From Venturia oleaginea (lineage: Eukaryota > Ascomycota > Dothideomycetes > Venturiales > Venturiaceae), in contig JABMLP010000019.1 of assembly GCA_013176395.1 (NCBI GenBank), positions 682,001-746,000 on the forward strand: a stretch of 64,000 bases of DNA, given 5' to 3'. Of the stretch, positions 45,519-58,006 are shown in pieces (positions within the stretch are counted from its first letter, which is position 1; each line of letters begins with the position of its first letter). The notes below the pieces were generated by a model that worked only from the letters and a program-made list of their open reading frames with translations, had not been told where the DNA came from and searched no databases. A program made the translations under genes and the position numbers.

Positions 45519-46631
45519 ACGTAATTCACTAGCGAGCGGGCCACACCACCGAGCGGGCTACCGAATCGATCATTTCATCTTTGCAAGCCTCTACACCACC
45601 GCCTCATGCCTTCTAAAGCCCAGCAAGAAGGCCGATTACTTCTTGCTCTTCGAGCCTATCAAAAAGGCCAAATCACAACTATTTGCCAAGCTGCATTAGC
45701 TTATAATGTACCATACAGTACCCTCAAATATCGCCTCTCTGGACGCGTTGCACGCGTCGAAACGCGCGCAAACAGCCACAAACTTACTCCCACAGAGGAA
45801 GAAGTCTTAACTCAATGGATTATCTCAATGGATAATCGAGGCTATCCTGCTCGAGTCTGTGCAGTACAGAATGCGGCGAAATTACTGCTTCAACAACGCG
45901 TCGGTCCCTCAGCCTCAATCGGTATCAACTGGTCTGCCAGGTTCATCAAGCGACAGCCTACCCTGCAATCGAGATTCAATCGCAAGTACGATTATCAGCG
46001 TGCTCAATGCGAAGATCCAGAGCTTATCGGAGCCTGGTTTCGGCTTGTGAGTAATACAATTCAGAAATACGGCATCCAAGAGGAGGATATCTATAACTTC
46101 GATGAGACTGGCTTTGCAATGGGTATTGCAAGCACCTCACGCGTCGTTACTACCTCAGATCGACGGGGCAAGCCACCTCAATTACAGCCAGGCGATCGGG
46201 AGTGGGTTACAGCAATTGAAGCGACTGTTGGCAGATGAGAATGAGGAATTGAGAGCAGCGAATGAGAGGCAAAAGAGGAAGAGAGCAGTCAAAAAAAAAG
46301 CAGATCTCAAAGAAAATAACACTTACAGTTGCAGAGGCACAAGGCCTGATGGAGAATACTGTACAGCAGCCTATACAGGCAAGTGTTGCTCCTATACAGC
46401 AAACAGTTTTGTTGCAACAGCCTCGTCATCAAGTAGTGCAAGTCAAGGGAATTGCTTTGGTTTACCTGGTTGTTTTGTATGTAAGGGCTTTGACCATGCT
46501 GCGAGCGATTGCCCTAAATATCGATAATCTTCTGTACAATAGATAGTCTTGATTAATAAAGGCGTTGTGGTGGTGTAAGCTTGCAAAGATGAGATGATCG
46601 ATTCGGTGGCCCGCTCGCTAGTGAATTACGT
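45518..46631 (+). mobile_element. Fot1/pogo transposon, internally deleted
   Basis: The inverted repeats are ACGTAATTCACTAGCGAGCG on the left (45519) and its reverse complement ending at 46631. TA dinucleotides flank both ends (45516-45517, 46632-46633), the known target of this family; the left end has one extra G. At 1.1 kb it is shorter than the roughly 1.8-2 kb of full Fot1 elements, because the middle of the transposase gene is missing. Confidence 0.88.
45606..46546 (+). pseudogene. Fot1/pogo transposase with internal deletion
   Basis: The N-terminal part is readable from MPSKAQQEGRLLLALRAYQK: a psq-type helix-turn-helix, then a CENP-B-like domain (LTPTEEEVLTQWI, SIGINWSARFIKR), and the first catalytic region YNFDETGFAMG with its Asp. 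After GDREWVTAIEA the sequence jumps to the basic C-terminal tail (KRKRAVKKK, LTVAEAQGLMENT) in another frame, so the second and third catalytic residues are gone. Non-functional as an enzyme; it may still bind its ends. Confidence 0.85.
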
Positions 46632-46641
46632 TACTACGTAA

Positions 46642-46812
46642 TGTGACGGCACGGCACGTGACCATCAAATCACGTGCCGTGGCTCGTGCACTTTCTACTT
46701 AGTTGGAGTTTCCTCACGAAACTCTTACCTCTCTACGTTAGATCCTAAGTGTAATTCAGTGACATGTTCTGAAGTGCCTTGTGCCTTCGTATGGATATGC
46801 CGTGCCGTCACA
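46642..46812 (+). repeat. 171-bp inverted-repeat (MITE-like) element
   Basis: The ends are perfect 15-bp inverted repeats, TGTGACGGCACGGCA and TGCCGTGCCGTCACA. It has no coding capacity, and most of it recurs inverted at 4878-5020. It could be a MITE or a small LTR; no clear target duplication was seen. Confidence 0.65.
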
Positions 46813-49342
46813 CATAATATCCTGACTTGAAAAAGTGGAACTTCTAGGTCGAGGTCGACATGGACAAGCCCCGAATAAATAAGTTACTACAGTGATCTAT
46901 TTCGAGTCAAGAATTTTTGAGTATAATGAAATTTTTGGTCGCTCAATATGTAGTACGCGATCAATTTCACGCGTCAGATAAGAGATTAGTATATTTCTCC
47001 ATCGTTTAGGAAAGAGAGGGGAATGAACATATGCGGAATAGCTTCCTCCGCAGGCCTTTACCCTATAAAGATGGCGCTACCCACGCACCCACGAAAACGT
47101 CACCCACGATGCGAAAGCATGCACCACTCACTTCACAACGAACACTATTGATCATCAAGCGTCCATTATCCATTCATCATTACATCTATCATGCTATCCA
47201 TCGCTCAAGCCTATATAGGCAACCATAGCGGCCTCAAATCCTCAGCAAAATGTCTCCAAACAATGTACCCAACAAAGAAGCCAACTGATAACAAAGAAAG
47301 AAAGATCGGAGTTTACTACCGTCCGTGAAAGACCATCCAGAAGAAGCCAAAGCAAGCCAGGACCAGAACCAGAACACCGTCCTCCATTCAAACAAAATAC
47401 CTAGCCAGTGCACCAACCCATAAGGGTACCATCTTTAGTAATATTACCCCCACACCATCCATCTCCCCAATTCCCAACTAACCCCCACGCAATACTCATC
47501 CTCTCACTCCATCCATGCAATCTAGCAAGCCAATTTCAAATACGACTGTACTACACGTCGCCATCTGATACTTCCTCACCGCCGTTGGCAACAAGCAAAT
47601 AAGTTGTACCTAAGCGCATAAGTAAGCATTTGATAGCTCGAAATCTCAAGCACCGGTTTCGGTTGCGCAGATAGCGATGAAGGGTGAAGAGTATGTATCT
47701 AACTTTTACAGCTTAATACATAGAAAAAACGGTGGTAGATGTTTGGAGACTCTTATACTGCCTCTTGCATAGTGATAAGCTTCTGGTTCAGTGAGGTCTA
47801 GGCCTGGTTGAACGTCCCTGATTACTGGTTCCACCAGTAGGGTAGTATCACTGAAGCGAGATAGCCGACAAAAAGAGCCGAGATCCTGTAGGCAGCGATT
47901 AGTACGGGGGAAAGAATGGCGTGCGATAGGATATGTATCAAAAAAAAGGTAGTGTAGATGACTGGAGGCTGAAGTTTCCCTATGGCGTCATGATGAGACG
48001 TTATAGTTGTTGGCCGGTGGCTGTAGTAAGACTAGTGAGGAATCCGAATAATCTCGGAGAAGACAAGAGGCCGCCAATTGGTGGGTGGTCTCTGTCAATC
48101 AGCTGCAGAGCGACTCGGCTGAAATATGTCATTACATGAGCATAACACTTCATGGAGTCCATTGGACGAATATAGATGCAGGGATAAGTACAAAAAAGTC
48201 AGATCATGTCAGTCCAGATGTTCGAGATCAGCGATGGCTGCAGGAGGGGGCATACATAAGTTTGGATCCGTTAAAGGGGAATGTCAACCTGGATCGATGG
48301 AATGTACCCAGATTTGAGATTTCATCGAAATTTTACGGGGCGTGAAACTGGCCAAGACGATGGAAGAATATCGATAGACCACAGAATTGCAAGGAAATCT
48401 GCGCGTTTCATCGAAATTCGGATGTCGGCTTCTCGAATGCGAATTGTGGGACAAAGATATGGGACAGGAATTTTGAGCATCGAAGCTGCTACCAGCCCCA
48501 TTCTTCGCTGTGGGTTCAAGATCTGAGGATCAGAAGGCCTGAAAGTGTGGCATATGAGAATCCTCAACAAAATGTAGCCGCGGCGACGGACGAGTGTCTC
48601 GAGATCAATTAAGATTCAGAGTATAGCATGCATTGACAAGGTTTCTCCACAATGACATGGATGCAGCGATGCTCGGCATGGCAAACTGTCGGTCTTTTGG
48701 TGTGGCTGGCATGTGGATGTGATGTGGATATGGATATGGATATATAGAGTAGAATAGACGTCGACGTCGACAACGGTGAGAAACGACGACTGGCAGAAAG
48801 TGAAGGCGCCTGCGGGCACATGTCCGACACAGGTCTACCAGACTTGAATTTTTCTCGCTCCCGGTTGGAAGCAGTAATATCTGGTAGTAATAACAGTGTC
48901 TGATCCAATGGGGACTGCTCTGGAATCACATGTTTTGGACGAGTTGATTCGATTCGCGTAGGTAGCGATTAGAGTAGTCAGCACTTTCGCCGCCGGGTAC
49001 CGGAGACTTATGCTTTTTCTTAGTGAGCCATTTAGTTACAGCGTCATCCTCACGTCCCAACCATTCTCGCGCTACATATTATATCCCATCTTTCCCTACA
49101 AGCACAGTCCCTACCTTTGTAGTAATTATATTCCCACTCTCATAAATAATCCGCTGTCCTACCATTCCATTGAGAAGCCCTGGCCCACGGCTGATCCTCA
49201 CCACAAAAAACTCCTCCGTCCTGAGCCCTTTCCATACGCGAACAGCTTCAACATAGCCGCGGAAAATTATCCGGGATATCCCCGATGCTCGCCATCTGAT
49301 TCTGATTATTCCACTCAGCTACATCTTCGCGCCCAATCCACC
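46813..49342. other. Long intergenic region, no supported gene
   Basis: About 2.5 kb with only short, overlapping frames. The minus frame 47234-47416 has hydrophobic stretches but no start context or family. 47908-48930 shows no domain on either strand. 48723-48744 carries a short GGATAT-type repeat. The last 350 bp should contain the promoter of the receptor-like gene. Confidence 0.4.
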
Positions 49343-50885
49343 ATGATGAGCTATACAGTCGCCCTTCTGATGGAGACGCATGAGGAGCCCGTCTTGGGTG
49401 CGACATCCGGTCTGCAATTGAGACCCCAAGAAAGCATGCGCCGGCGCAGACACTCCTCATACCATCCTATGCCATGGGCCGTGGAGCCAGACAACATCCA
49501 CCTCATGGTACACTCTTCTAACCCCTCCCCTTCAAATCTGCCAGTGTTGACATTTTTGATAGGTCGACCGCTTCCTCGCCGAATTGAACCGACGTCTCGA
49601 CTTCCTGGAATCCTACGGTCACATCGATTTGGACGCCAGTATAGAACGCGCGTGGTCAACGCTACACGATGTCCGAGACGCCTGCGCTCGAGTTCGTGAC
49701 GATGTTCTTGATGCTGGCAAGCGGAGGGCCGCGGTTTTGGTAGAGACCATGGACGAGCAATACAACGATGCTATGGCGCGGAAAGAGACAATGGAACAGA
49801 AAGTTTCCGAGGGCGTAAAGCTCATGGAATCATTCTTGTCGGATTTTGAGGCCAGGGCCCAAGTCATGCGCGATGCCGGCCTCACCAGTACACTCCATGA
49901 ATTCGTGGATCGGCAACACAAGAGAGCTGGCTCAACAGTGGAATATGCAAAAGGTGTCATGGAAGAAGGCGTGGATCGAGCGTGGCGAACTGCTGAAAAA
50001 TTGGAAAATGCCGTTGAGGCTGCCCTGGCCGTGGCAAAGAAACAAGGTCTCATCCGTTACCACGAATTACCAGACCCCTGGAAAATAAACCCCCACATAA
50101 TACGTGGATACCGATTCCACGAAACCAAACTGGCCTGCATTCACTCCGTCTTTACCCCCTCCAATGAGTCCTTCAACATCTGGTCCCACCTCATCGGTCT
50201 CTTCATCGTTCTCAGCATAGCGTTCTACTTTTATCCCATGAGCCACCACTTTACACTTGCCACGAAGGCTGACGTCTTCATTGCCGGTTTATTTTTCTTC
50301 GCTGCTTGCAAATGCCTAGTCTGCAGCTGCATGTGGCACACTTTCAATTCCATCGCCGAAAAGGACCTTATGGAACGCTTTGCCTGTGTAGACTACACCG
50401 GCATCTCCTTCCTCGTAGCCGCCTCAATTATGACGACAGAATACACAGCATTCTACTGCGAGCCCAAATCTCGTTATTTTTGGATGACGTTGACAGCGTT
50501 ACTTGGTATCGGTGGCACAATCCTCCCTTGGCATCCAACGTTCAACCGTGCCGATATGGCCTGGGCCCGTGTCGGCTTCTACGTCACTCTCGCGTCGACC
50601 GGATTCATGCCAGCAGTGCAGATCATGGCGACCCGCGGGCCTTCCTGGGCACTATTCTTCTACGCGCCCATCTTCAAGTCGATAGCAGTCTACCTCACTG
50701 GGGCTCTACTGTACGCAATGAAGCTTCCCGAGAAGTGGTCTCCTGGTATGTTTGATTACGTGGGTGGTAGTCACAATATCTGGCATGTGGCGGTACTCGG
50801 CGGCATTTTATTTCACTATCTTGCTATGCAAGAATTTTTCGCGCAGGCATTTATGAGAGCGTTCCTACAGTGTTCAGTCTGGTAG
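49343..50885 (+). CDS. Adiponectin-receptor/hemolysin III family membrane protein (Izh-like)
   Basis: Two exons, 49343-49507 and 49563-50885, give 495 residues. The N-terminal 230 residues are soluble with long helices (ERAWSTLHDVRDACARVRDD, EQKVSEGVKLMESFL), as in the fungal Izh3 branch, which is longer than other PAQR proteins. Seven membrane helices follow, beginning with PHIIRGYR and NESFNIWSHLIGL. Zinc-site candidates are WHTFNS (His), ACVDYTGIS (Asp) and SHNIWHVAVLGGILFHY (His pair), the conserved set of the family. Yeast relatives affect zinc and sterol balance and may have ceramidase activity. Likely an ER or plasma-membrane protein. Confidence 0.92.
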
Positions 50886-52299
50886 AGTTGGATAGCATTA
50901 TGCATGAGGGGAGCGAATGAGTTAATGATTATATGAACATCCACGATATGCATTCTTCTTGTGGAGATTGAGCATGACTGCGATAGAAAGGGCAGGCCTG
51001 TTCTGGTCAGGTCAATGCCAGGGGAGGGCACACAACGAATCTGCTCATGGGATGGGATCCCAAGGATAGTCGGAGAAAGGCATGAACTTGAATCGATACC
51101 TCAATCGAGAAACAGGTCTGTGGAGTTGGGGAGAGGGGCATGCATTTTTGAAAAAGAATGTTGAAACTCGAGGATCAGGAATCGCTGAAAGAAGCAATTT
51201 GAGCATAAGTGAGCAGCGAGGCCGTTTATTTTTGTATAATCCGGGCTTATCGTATTGTTCCTCATTTGTACATATCCAAGCATTCTTATACCATCAAACA
51301 AGATGGTTTACCTGTACATTGGCCCTTTTTTCATCTTTAAATAGGATCAATTCTGCATATCTACTGGTGGTCAGATCTTGGTGTAAAGAATGGTGCCCAC
51401 CTTGTCGAGAGTATGGATATTGTATGTCTTTAATGATCTCTTTTCCTAAAAGTCACAAATACGTAGCGATGGTAGTGAGCTTCGGTATAACTTGAGATGG
51501 ATATCGGTATAATTCTGGCGAAGCATTCTTTGAAAATTGAGAGGAACTTTTTCGATAGCAATTCTGAAAAGGAAATGTCGAAGATTACGATTTTAGCACT
51601 CGGCGCCGCCTTTGAGTCATGATGTAAGCACGGAGATACTTCCGGTGGTGTTAACCGAGGCTGAGGCCGATTTTGGCGGAGGACCTCATGACTTTCTAAC
51701 TGGAGCTGGGGCCTCTACCACGAAAGACCACTCTTTGATCATCATCATCTTTTATGAGACGCGTTTATTTCGTGATTTAGTCTTCGGATGATTTACTGTA
51801 TGCCATTGAGCTATTAGATGGAAGCAGTGGCTTGGCACGGGTTGATGGATGGGTGGTCTGACGCGTTGAGTGCGCGCGTCTGGGATCCTGATGGGCGTAA
51901 TGGGTTGAGCTGGTGATAAGTTGGAGGTATGCTGATGGGTTGGTTATATAGGTGAGTTATCATCTCCGTCCATTTGAATGGGGTGTTATTTGTTGATGAC
52001 TTGATAGTGTATGAAGATGGAAGATTAAGTGTCTTCGACTGCTGACGACAGTCTTTCCTCCATGAGGTGCCGTCAGGGATGGTCTCGATTTACGCCATTA
52101 TTTTTTGCATCTTTTTACCGCTCCTGGCTACTCTTTCCCTCTTTCCTTACGGTACCCCTTTTCTCTCTTCCCGTTCAGGCCATCCATGCCTACCTTCACC
52201 AACCTTTGGTACTCCCAGTCTTGCAGGAGTGATCTTACGTTCCTATAGACTACTAAGTTTTCTTTTGCCGGACCCTATGAAGTGCACCATGGAACCAAT
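50886..52299. other. Intergenic region, no supported gene
   Basis: Downstream of the receptor-like gene. Frames on both strands are short and without domains. It borders the array of coiled-coil/membrane gene copies. Confidence 0.4.
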
Positions 52300-53058
52300 G
52301 TACATGGCTTCGGGTTTGGACCAGTAGTGGTCATGATGTCCAGTACACAACTTCTACTCAGACTCAGCTTCGATCTGCCGTCGCTCCGGTACCAGACGCC
52401 TCACCACTCCAAGTTCTGCGTTCCTGGCCTCCAACTCCGTGAGTTTATCCAAGCATCTTGTCTTTCTCGGTCGCTGGGCTTCTGTGAGTGTGTTGCTTCA
52501 GGTCCTGCGTACTCTGCCATTATTTCCTTAAGTTGCGCTAGGAGAACAGAAGTCTCGTTGGCCTGTCTCGGCCTCCTCCGGAAGATTTCGGAACTCCGTC
52601 TTCGTAAGTCGTGCTCGGGTGCTCGGGTGCCTTATGTCGCATCACTTCAAGGTCTACGCTCCTCGCCTGCAGTTCCTTGAGATTGCCTTAGACTTTGCTG
52701 TTCTCGCTTGACCTATCGTAAATTGCCTTGGTTGAGCTTGGAGTTCTGTGTTTGCGCTGGAAGTCGTCAAACTCGTAGCCAGGCTCTAGCACTCTTGAAC
52801 CCATCGACTCCCAAAGCCTTGATTCATGTCCAAGTGTGCTCATCGGTTGAGCGAGCTAGTGTCAGGATTGTCTTACGAGGCTAGAAATTGAGGTTTTGTT
52901 GTCAGATAGCTGCTGCGGCAAATGTGCGGACTCGACTCAAGTTTCGAGACCTCAAATTAATTCGAGCAGTGTGGGTAAGTCTGGGTCTCATGATTGTCGT
53001 GAGACTTGGTTTATTGACTGACATCGCGGTCGGTTCGGTAACCGACAACGACATGATG
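52300..53058 (-). pseudogene. Array copy A: RP-rich exon plus broken coiled coil
   Basis: On the minus strand 53058-52902 reads MSLSVTEPTAMSVNKPSL then TTIMRPRL, an Arg/Pro-spaced segment that resembles segments at 56540, 59147 and 60152. Downstream, coiled-coil pieces occur in three different frames: NLKELQARSVDLEV (near 52680), SVLLAQLKEIMAEY (near 52540) and LDKLTELEARNAEL (near 52460). The pieces are in the right order, so I read this as a decayed gene. No membrane segment was found. Confidence 0.45.
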
Positions 53059-53617
53059 TCAAATTCCCTTCGCAACAGTTTTCACGATGCTCAAGGGGTT
53101 GGTGATTTTGGTCTGCGAAAATGCGAAAAAGACAACCTTTTGAATTTTCTACAAGTTGCTCTTGACCACGAAAGATTTCTACGTCAATCCTGAACCAAGG
53201 TCATTGCTGCCGAGTGTGGGACTTTGAGTTTTACGGAAATGTGCGACCTCCATTTTTGTTAGTACGTACTCATTGTCTTTGATCTCGAATTTTGGAAATG
53301 TGGACATGCTAACTAGATAATATGTCTCTCTCATACGAGCTCGTTTCTTGACGCTTTCCTTGCAGTTGGGATAGCGGTCAAAAAAAATTGTGGCAATCTT
53401 TTTTGGATGTTGCCAGAAATTTATCGATACCGGTAATGACTTGACGACGTCGTACTGGCTTCAACCATTTTGCCGCGAAGAGCTGCGCCAGATTTGAAGT
53501 GCACCAGCGCTATTCGGTTGACGAAAACGTAGTCGTTTTGTTCACAATCTTTTTTGTTACGTCTCAACGATCATCGCACCACCTTGTGCTTCTTATCCTG
53601 CGGCGGTGAGACTGTAT

Positions 53618-54637
53618 TTAAAAGAAGCAACACCAGGCGAACACTATAATGCCCATTGATGCCGCCACCGTTACTTCGATTATCACGCCTGCTATCCAAG
53701 GCCCCTGGGCCTTAAATGCCGCTCTCCAAGCCTCCGATATAGTCTCAAGGGCCTCGAGTGTAATTCTCCAGCCCTCAGATAGTGTTGGTTCTTCTGAGTC
53801 AACTCTCTCATGCGCCATATTGGCCTCCGTCTTGCTGTACCGGTTTCTTCAGAGGCTTTTCGGGCCTCCGATATCGTTGGCGCATTCTATGGGAACGCAT
53901 GGTTTGTGCGCATCTGATCTGATTGAGGGATCGGTTTGACAGTCGGCCATTATCTCCAGTTCCTGTTCTCTTGCTTCGATGGTCGCTCTCAAATCGGCTA
54001 TTTTGCTTTCAGTCTCCTACTTTTCCTGCAACACTGCTTTCAACTGTTCTGCCGTCCTCTCCTCCCGCAGATGTTCCAGTGTTGGGGCTATTTTGTCTGG
54101 GAACTCAAACCTGTGTGCGTCAGCTGGATGCCTAGGTGATGGAAACACAACAAGAAAAAGTCTTCCTTCACCTGAGGACAACAGTTGAGTGCTGACATTG
54201 ACGATCTACTTTCTTGTGCTGAAGTTGATAGGCTTCAGCGCAAGAAGTACGATGGGAGCATCGTCAAGATCTGGAAGAAATTGGATCCTTAGTGGTAGCC
54301 ATGTGGGACTGTTCAGGAGGCCGCTGAGGCAAGCCAGGCGTGTGTCTCGTTCTGGAACGTGCTTTTGTCTCGCACAAGTTGGCGTCGTCTGACGAGGTTA
54401 GATATGAATTCACCTTGAAAATCACGACAACCAAACTTACGTCGTAGCTCGATTCGCGAGAGTGTTCATGTTTGCAAAACTTGTAGAAAAGCTCTGAGAT
54501 AGGAGGGGCTTGAGAAGGGTGGGTTTGGAAAAGACTGGTCTCGCGACAGACGTGACGCCTGGCTGGATGGCCGATTTTAGATTGGCTCGGCGATATGGAG
54601 TAACATGATGTGCGATGCTATGTGGAACGCTTTTCAC
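53618..54637 (-). pseudogene. Array copy E: RP-rich exon, coiled coil, C-terminal membrane segment
   Basis: The upstream exon (about 54637-54429) reads PYRRANLKSAIQPGVTSVAR, then PVFSKPTLLKPLL, and ends at a GTAAGT donor. Further down comes a coiled coil (TLEHLREERTAEQLKAVLQE, a TAG, then ESKIADLRATIEAREQELE, near 54110-53950). In another frame follow EGWRITLEALETISEAWRAA and a membrane helix (IAGVIIEVTVAASMGIIVFAW), ending at 53618. At least one stop and one frame change break it, unless introns were missed. No ATG was found for the first exon. Confidence 0.5.
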
Positions 54638-55075
54638 AAAGTTGCAGGATTTGGGTGGAGGAATTCATCCACAAGAAAGCGATGTAAGGTAAGTTTTTGT
54701 TAAATGGCTGTCATTTAATCCTGAGCATGAACTAAGGTTGGTACTGACACCTTAGTTGCATACTTTTCAGGACCTAAAGAGCAGATCTGGTAATTGTGGG
54801 ACTGAAAATTATGGTCAAGTATGCAACCTTCTTCTCACCGTTGGTATGTATATTGCATCATCGTTGTTCTTATGTATTAGGATTGGGAATACTGGCTAAA
54901 CACACAGGCGCCAGACAATTGATAGGAAATGTTGACATTCTTTCGCTTATCCCTTCATAATATTGTACAGGACAACTATTGCACACAACAAGAGCAAGTT
55001 AGCAGAGTCGCTCGACTCCTTGGGCTCGCCATCATTCGGTGTTTTGGCATGTCCTTGCTTTTCGCCACACCCTTC
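54638..55075. other. Spacer between array copies
   Basis: No gene supported. It separates copy E from copy B on the minus strand and should contain regulatory sequence of copy E. Confidence 0.3.
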
Positions 55076-56540
55076 TTATTTCTTTGTGTGCTTGTCCATT
55101 ACGCATTGCTCCGGATCTGCCTCCTTCTCATTTGAGAACGCATCTGATGCCTTGCTTACACGGCCGTCCTTTCTGGCCTCTGGAATTTGTCCCACAGTTG
55201 CGATTCTGCTTTCTCCACCCTCTTTCTGGTTCTCTGTGTGGGTGCTTACAACCATGGGCCTTGGGTCTACCTCAATGTGCTTCGAGATGGCACCAGATCC
55301 GTCCCCTTTGGTCTCTGGGATTTGTCCGGCGACTGTAGTTCTGCGGTCTTTCTTGCCCGTCTTCTCCGCACTCAGTTCCGCCCAATCCTTCACCTGCCAC
55401 ACATTTGTGAGAAGATCTTTCTTCACGTTGAGAAACTCTTCCACTTGCGCAAAATCTGGCGCTTTAAAAATTGCCAAGATAATCAAACCGACCATGGCCC
55501 AACTTGCACAAAGTGCCCGGGTAAAGTAGCGATCCTCCTTCGCTGCTTCAGCATCAATGATCTCTTGTTCTTCGCGCGATTTCGCCTCTCGATCTATCTT
55601 TCCACGGAGTGAGGTATTCTCGATTCTTAGGTCCACGTTGTCAGCTACGAGTGCTGTCAACATACGTTCTACGCATTGCCACTGGCTTTTCGGTGGAGTT
55701 TATGCCTTATCTGTATTGCGAATAGAGTGCAAGATGCTTGAGGTTGGGCTACACTTGGACTTTGCCATGGATCCGTGTTCATTGTTCGCGGCCCTAATGT
55801 CCATTTCCTTGACGAGCTTGTCGTGGGCTTTTTTGATCTCAATATATCTCAAGAGATCTGCTTTGTTCTCCTTTGCTTCTGATCGCAACTTGCTGGCCGA
55901 TGCTATCTCGGCTCCTAGCCGAGTCGCTTTTGTTTGGTTCCTCAGTCGCGTCTGTTCGATAGGTTCATCCTTGGGTCGAATATCAGCGGCCAGCGCATCT
56001 TTTCTTGCGTCTTCAGCGATATGGTCCCTGAGATGCATCTTCTCGGCTTCGAGTGCTTCGATTCTTCTGGAAAGATTGGCCAATGCCTGATTATTGGCTC
56101 TGAGTAATTCCTCGACTTCTTTCAGAACACCTGGTCCGAGCCATTTAGACGATAAGGATGCCTTCGATTTCTCTGTAATGGGTTCGTAGCTGTACATGTA
56201 AGTATTTCCACCCATCATTGTTTCACAAAATCTATACTAACTATGAGACACGCTCTCGTTTAGCTCTGCTTTCCCATACCGGTGGTGGTGGCACAGAACT
56301 TATCCTCCGAATGAAACGGCTCCTTCTATGCGAATATTAGCATGAGCCTCCGAAACAGCAGGCAAGCGCTTATCGTGTACTTATGTGCGGCTGTAAAAAA
56401 CTCGAAAGGGCTCTCTTCGGACCGATCAAGCCACGAGGTCCAAATGCTGGTCGGAGAACAGTCTGTACGAGGATTGGTCGTACGGCAGGCATGAGAGCCG
56501 GCCTGGCAATCGATATCATCGTCGGTTCGATGATCGGCAT
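55076..56540 (-). CDS. Array copy B: RP-rich segment, coiled coils, membrane helix
   Basis: Three minus-strand frames in order. 56540-56370 gives MPIIEPTMISIARPALMPAV then RPILVQTVLRP. 56218-55700 gives a coiled coil (VLKEVEELLRANNQALANLS, RRIEALEAEKMHLRDHI, EAKENKADLLRYIEIKKAHD). 55663-55076 starts as a coiled coil (VADNVDLRIENTSLRGKI), has one membrane helix (ALCASWAMVGLIILAIF, near 55500), and a long charged tail holding a duplicated motif (TVAGQIPETKGDG and TVGQIPEARKDG). I could not find splice sites that join them, so it may be one gene or neighbours. No family recognised. Confidence 0.5.
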
Positions 56541-56990
56541 GATATTTTATGGCGCTCTATTACACGCCGAACTTTTTTCTTTTCTTTTACAAGTCATTAA
56601 CCTGTCTGAAGACCGAAGCCACGAGGTTTTTTGCATTATTCCACCAATATTTACATGTTAGGGACAACAACTACAATGTTATTTGCGCGTTGCGGTCGTA
56701 TAATGAGGCATAGAGGCCATGGTAGTTTGGTTGGTTTGGTTAAAGTTAGACTGCTCACACAAGGAACAGGCTATAATGTCGCCGATTCATGTCCACCTTA
56801 AGTTCGGGCCTCAAGTAACGAACATCGCACTTGGTCGGCAATGATTAATTCGAGTTTGATATTGTGAAACCTCCATCACAATAAAGACAGGTGCGTTGAT
56901 CTGTATACGTATGTTAGAGCCTGATTTAAAGTTGAGATTGAATCCCGCCCCATCCGATAACCCTGGAGTTCATGGCTTAGGACAATTAAC

Positions 56991-57470
56991 TTATAGTCTT
57001 CTCTTCTTAATATTTCGCTGTAGGTTATATTCATAGTCTTCCGTCAAACCTTCTCTTGACTTCGATGCTGTCTTTGACATGATTTCTCGTAACTTTGCAT
57101 GTCTTTTCGCCACCTGGTAATTTTCCCAGTCGCTTGCCGTTCCTTCCTTCTCCTCTTCGGCTCCGACGACGGATTTGACCGTCTCCTTCAATAGTAATTT
57201 GGTGCCGAAGCGGTATTTCGAAGCATCCTGACCTCTCTATAGAATACCAGGGTTTCTTTACCGTCGCCCATGAAATACTCTTCACAGCCAACATCAAGCT
57301 AATGGCCAGAATGTAGAACAAGACGGTGGAACTGATAAAACGAAGAACTCCGATTCTATCTTGTTCGGCTCTATGTTCGGCTCGTAAGTCTCCGAGTGTG
57401 ACCCTGAGTTGTGCGATTGTGACGTGTCGAAAATGTGGTCGGTCGAGAAAGTTGTGGTCCCAGAAATTTG
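56991..57470 (-). CDS. Array copy F: coiled coil plus membrane helix
   Basis: The minus frame near 57430 reads VTIAQLRVTLGDLRAEHRAE, then a membrane helix FISSTVLFYILAISLMLAVK and SISWAT. A short 34-nt GT-AG gap would join this to DASKYRFGTKLLLKETVKS and a charged tail (ENYQVAKRHAKLREIMSK, NIKKRRL) ending at 56991. The intron is shorter than usual, so the model is tentative. The first exon was not found; 57584-57540 has a weakly similar IKTIIPASFGF. Confidence 0.45.
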
Positions 57471-58006
57471 AGTTTTACGGAACCACGTTGCGATTCCATT
57501 GCTTTTCGTTGGGAAGTGTACGTTGTCTGTAAATACCGTGAAGCCGAAGCTTGCTGGTATGATGGTTTTGATAATATCTGCCAAGGAACGAGAACTTCTC
57601 GTGTTGTATCAGGGTCCGTAGGTTATGGAGGACTAAGCAGTGCGAGATCTGTTTCCCATCTTTAGATTGGGATCCATAGCCGATCTATAGATCCCCTTGC
57701 CACATTCGTGTTGGCATTAGGGTACCTTTTACACATTATTTGAGATGCGATTGCTAATTCTTATGTACATAGGCTCAACGCCACATTAAGAGCTGAGAAT
57801 TCAATTCACCAACTCCGCAACCTGGAATTGGTCACCGTCTGGTCGTTTTCCTCGCTACCGCCAGCAGTTACTAAACTGTTCACCCTCTTTTATGCACAAA
57901 TTCAACCGTATCTTGCGTGTCGGGATCTAGAGTAGCTTTAGTCTTCAGAAAGTCAGACGTCATCTACTTGGCCTATTGCGCTTGCTTAATAGCTAAGTCG
58001 TACCTT

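Noticed and set aside
49010..49342. Upstream extension of the PAQR gene to a methionine at 49010
   Set aside because: The frame from 49343 alone joins correctly to exon 2 and the upstream segment is not conserved-looking; it is probably 5' UTR.
49619..50053. 144-residue minus frame opposite the PAQR gene
   Set aside because: Ser/Ala/Thr-rich antisense of a helical region; typical shadow.
55187..56090. Plus-strand frames (141 and 177 residues) over the array
   Set aside because: Antisense of coiled-coil coding sequence gives Ser/Leu/Phe-rich frames; no domain.
56383..56661. 92-residue plus frame with a hydrophobic stretch
   Set aside because: The repeated similarity among sites in this region is better explained by the minus-strand RP-rich exons; the plus-strand similarity is their mirror.
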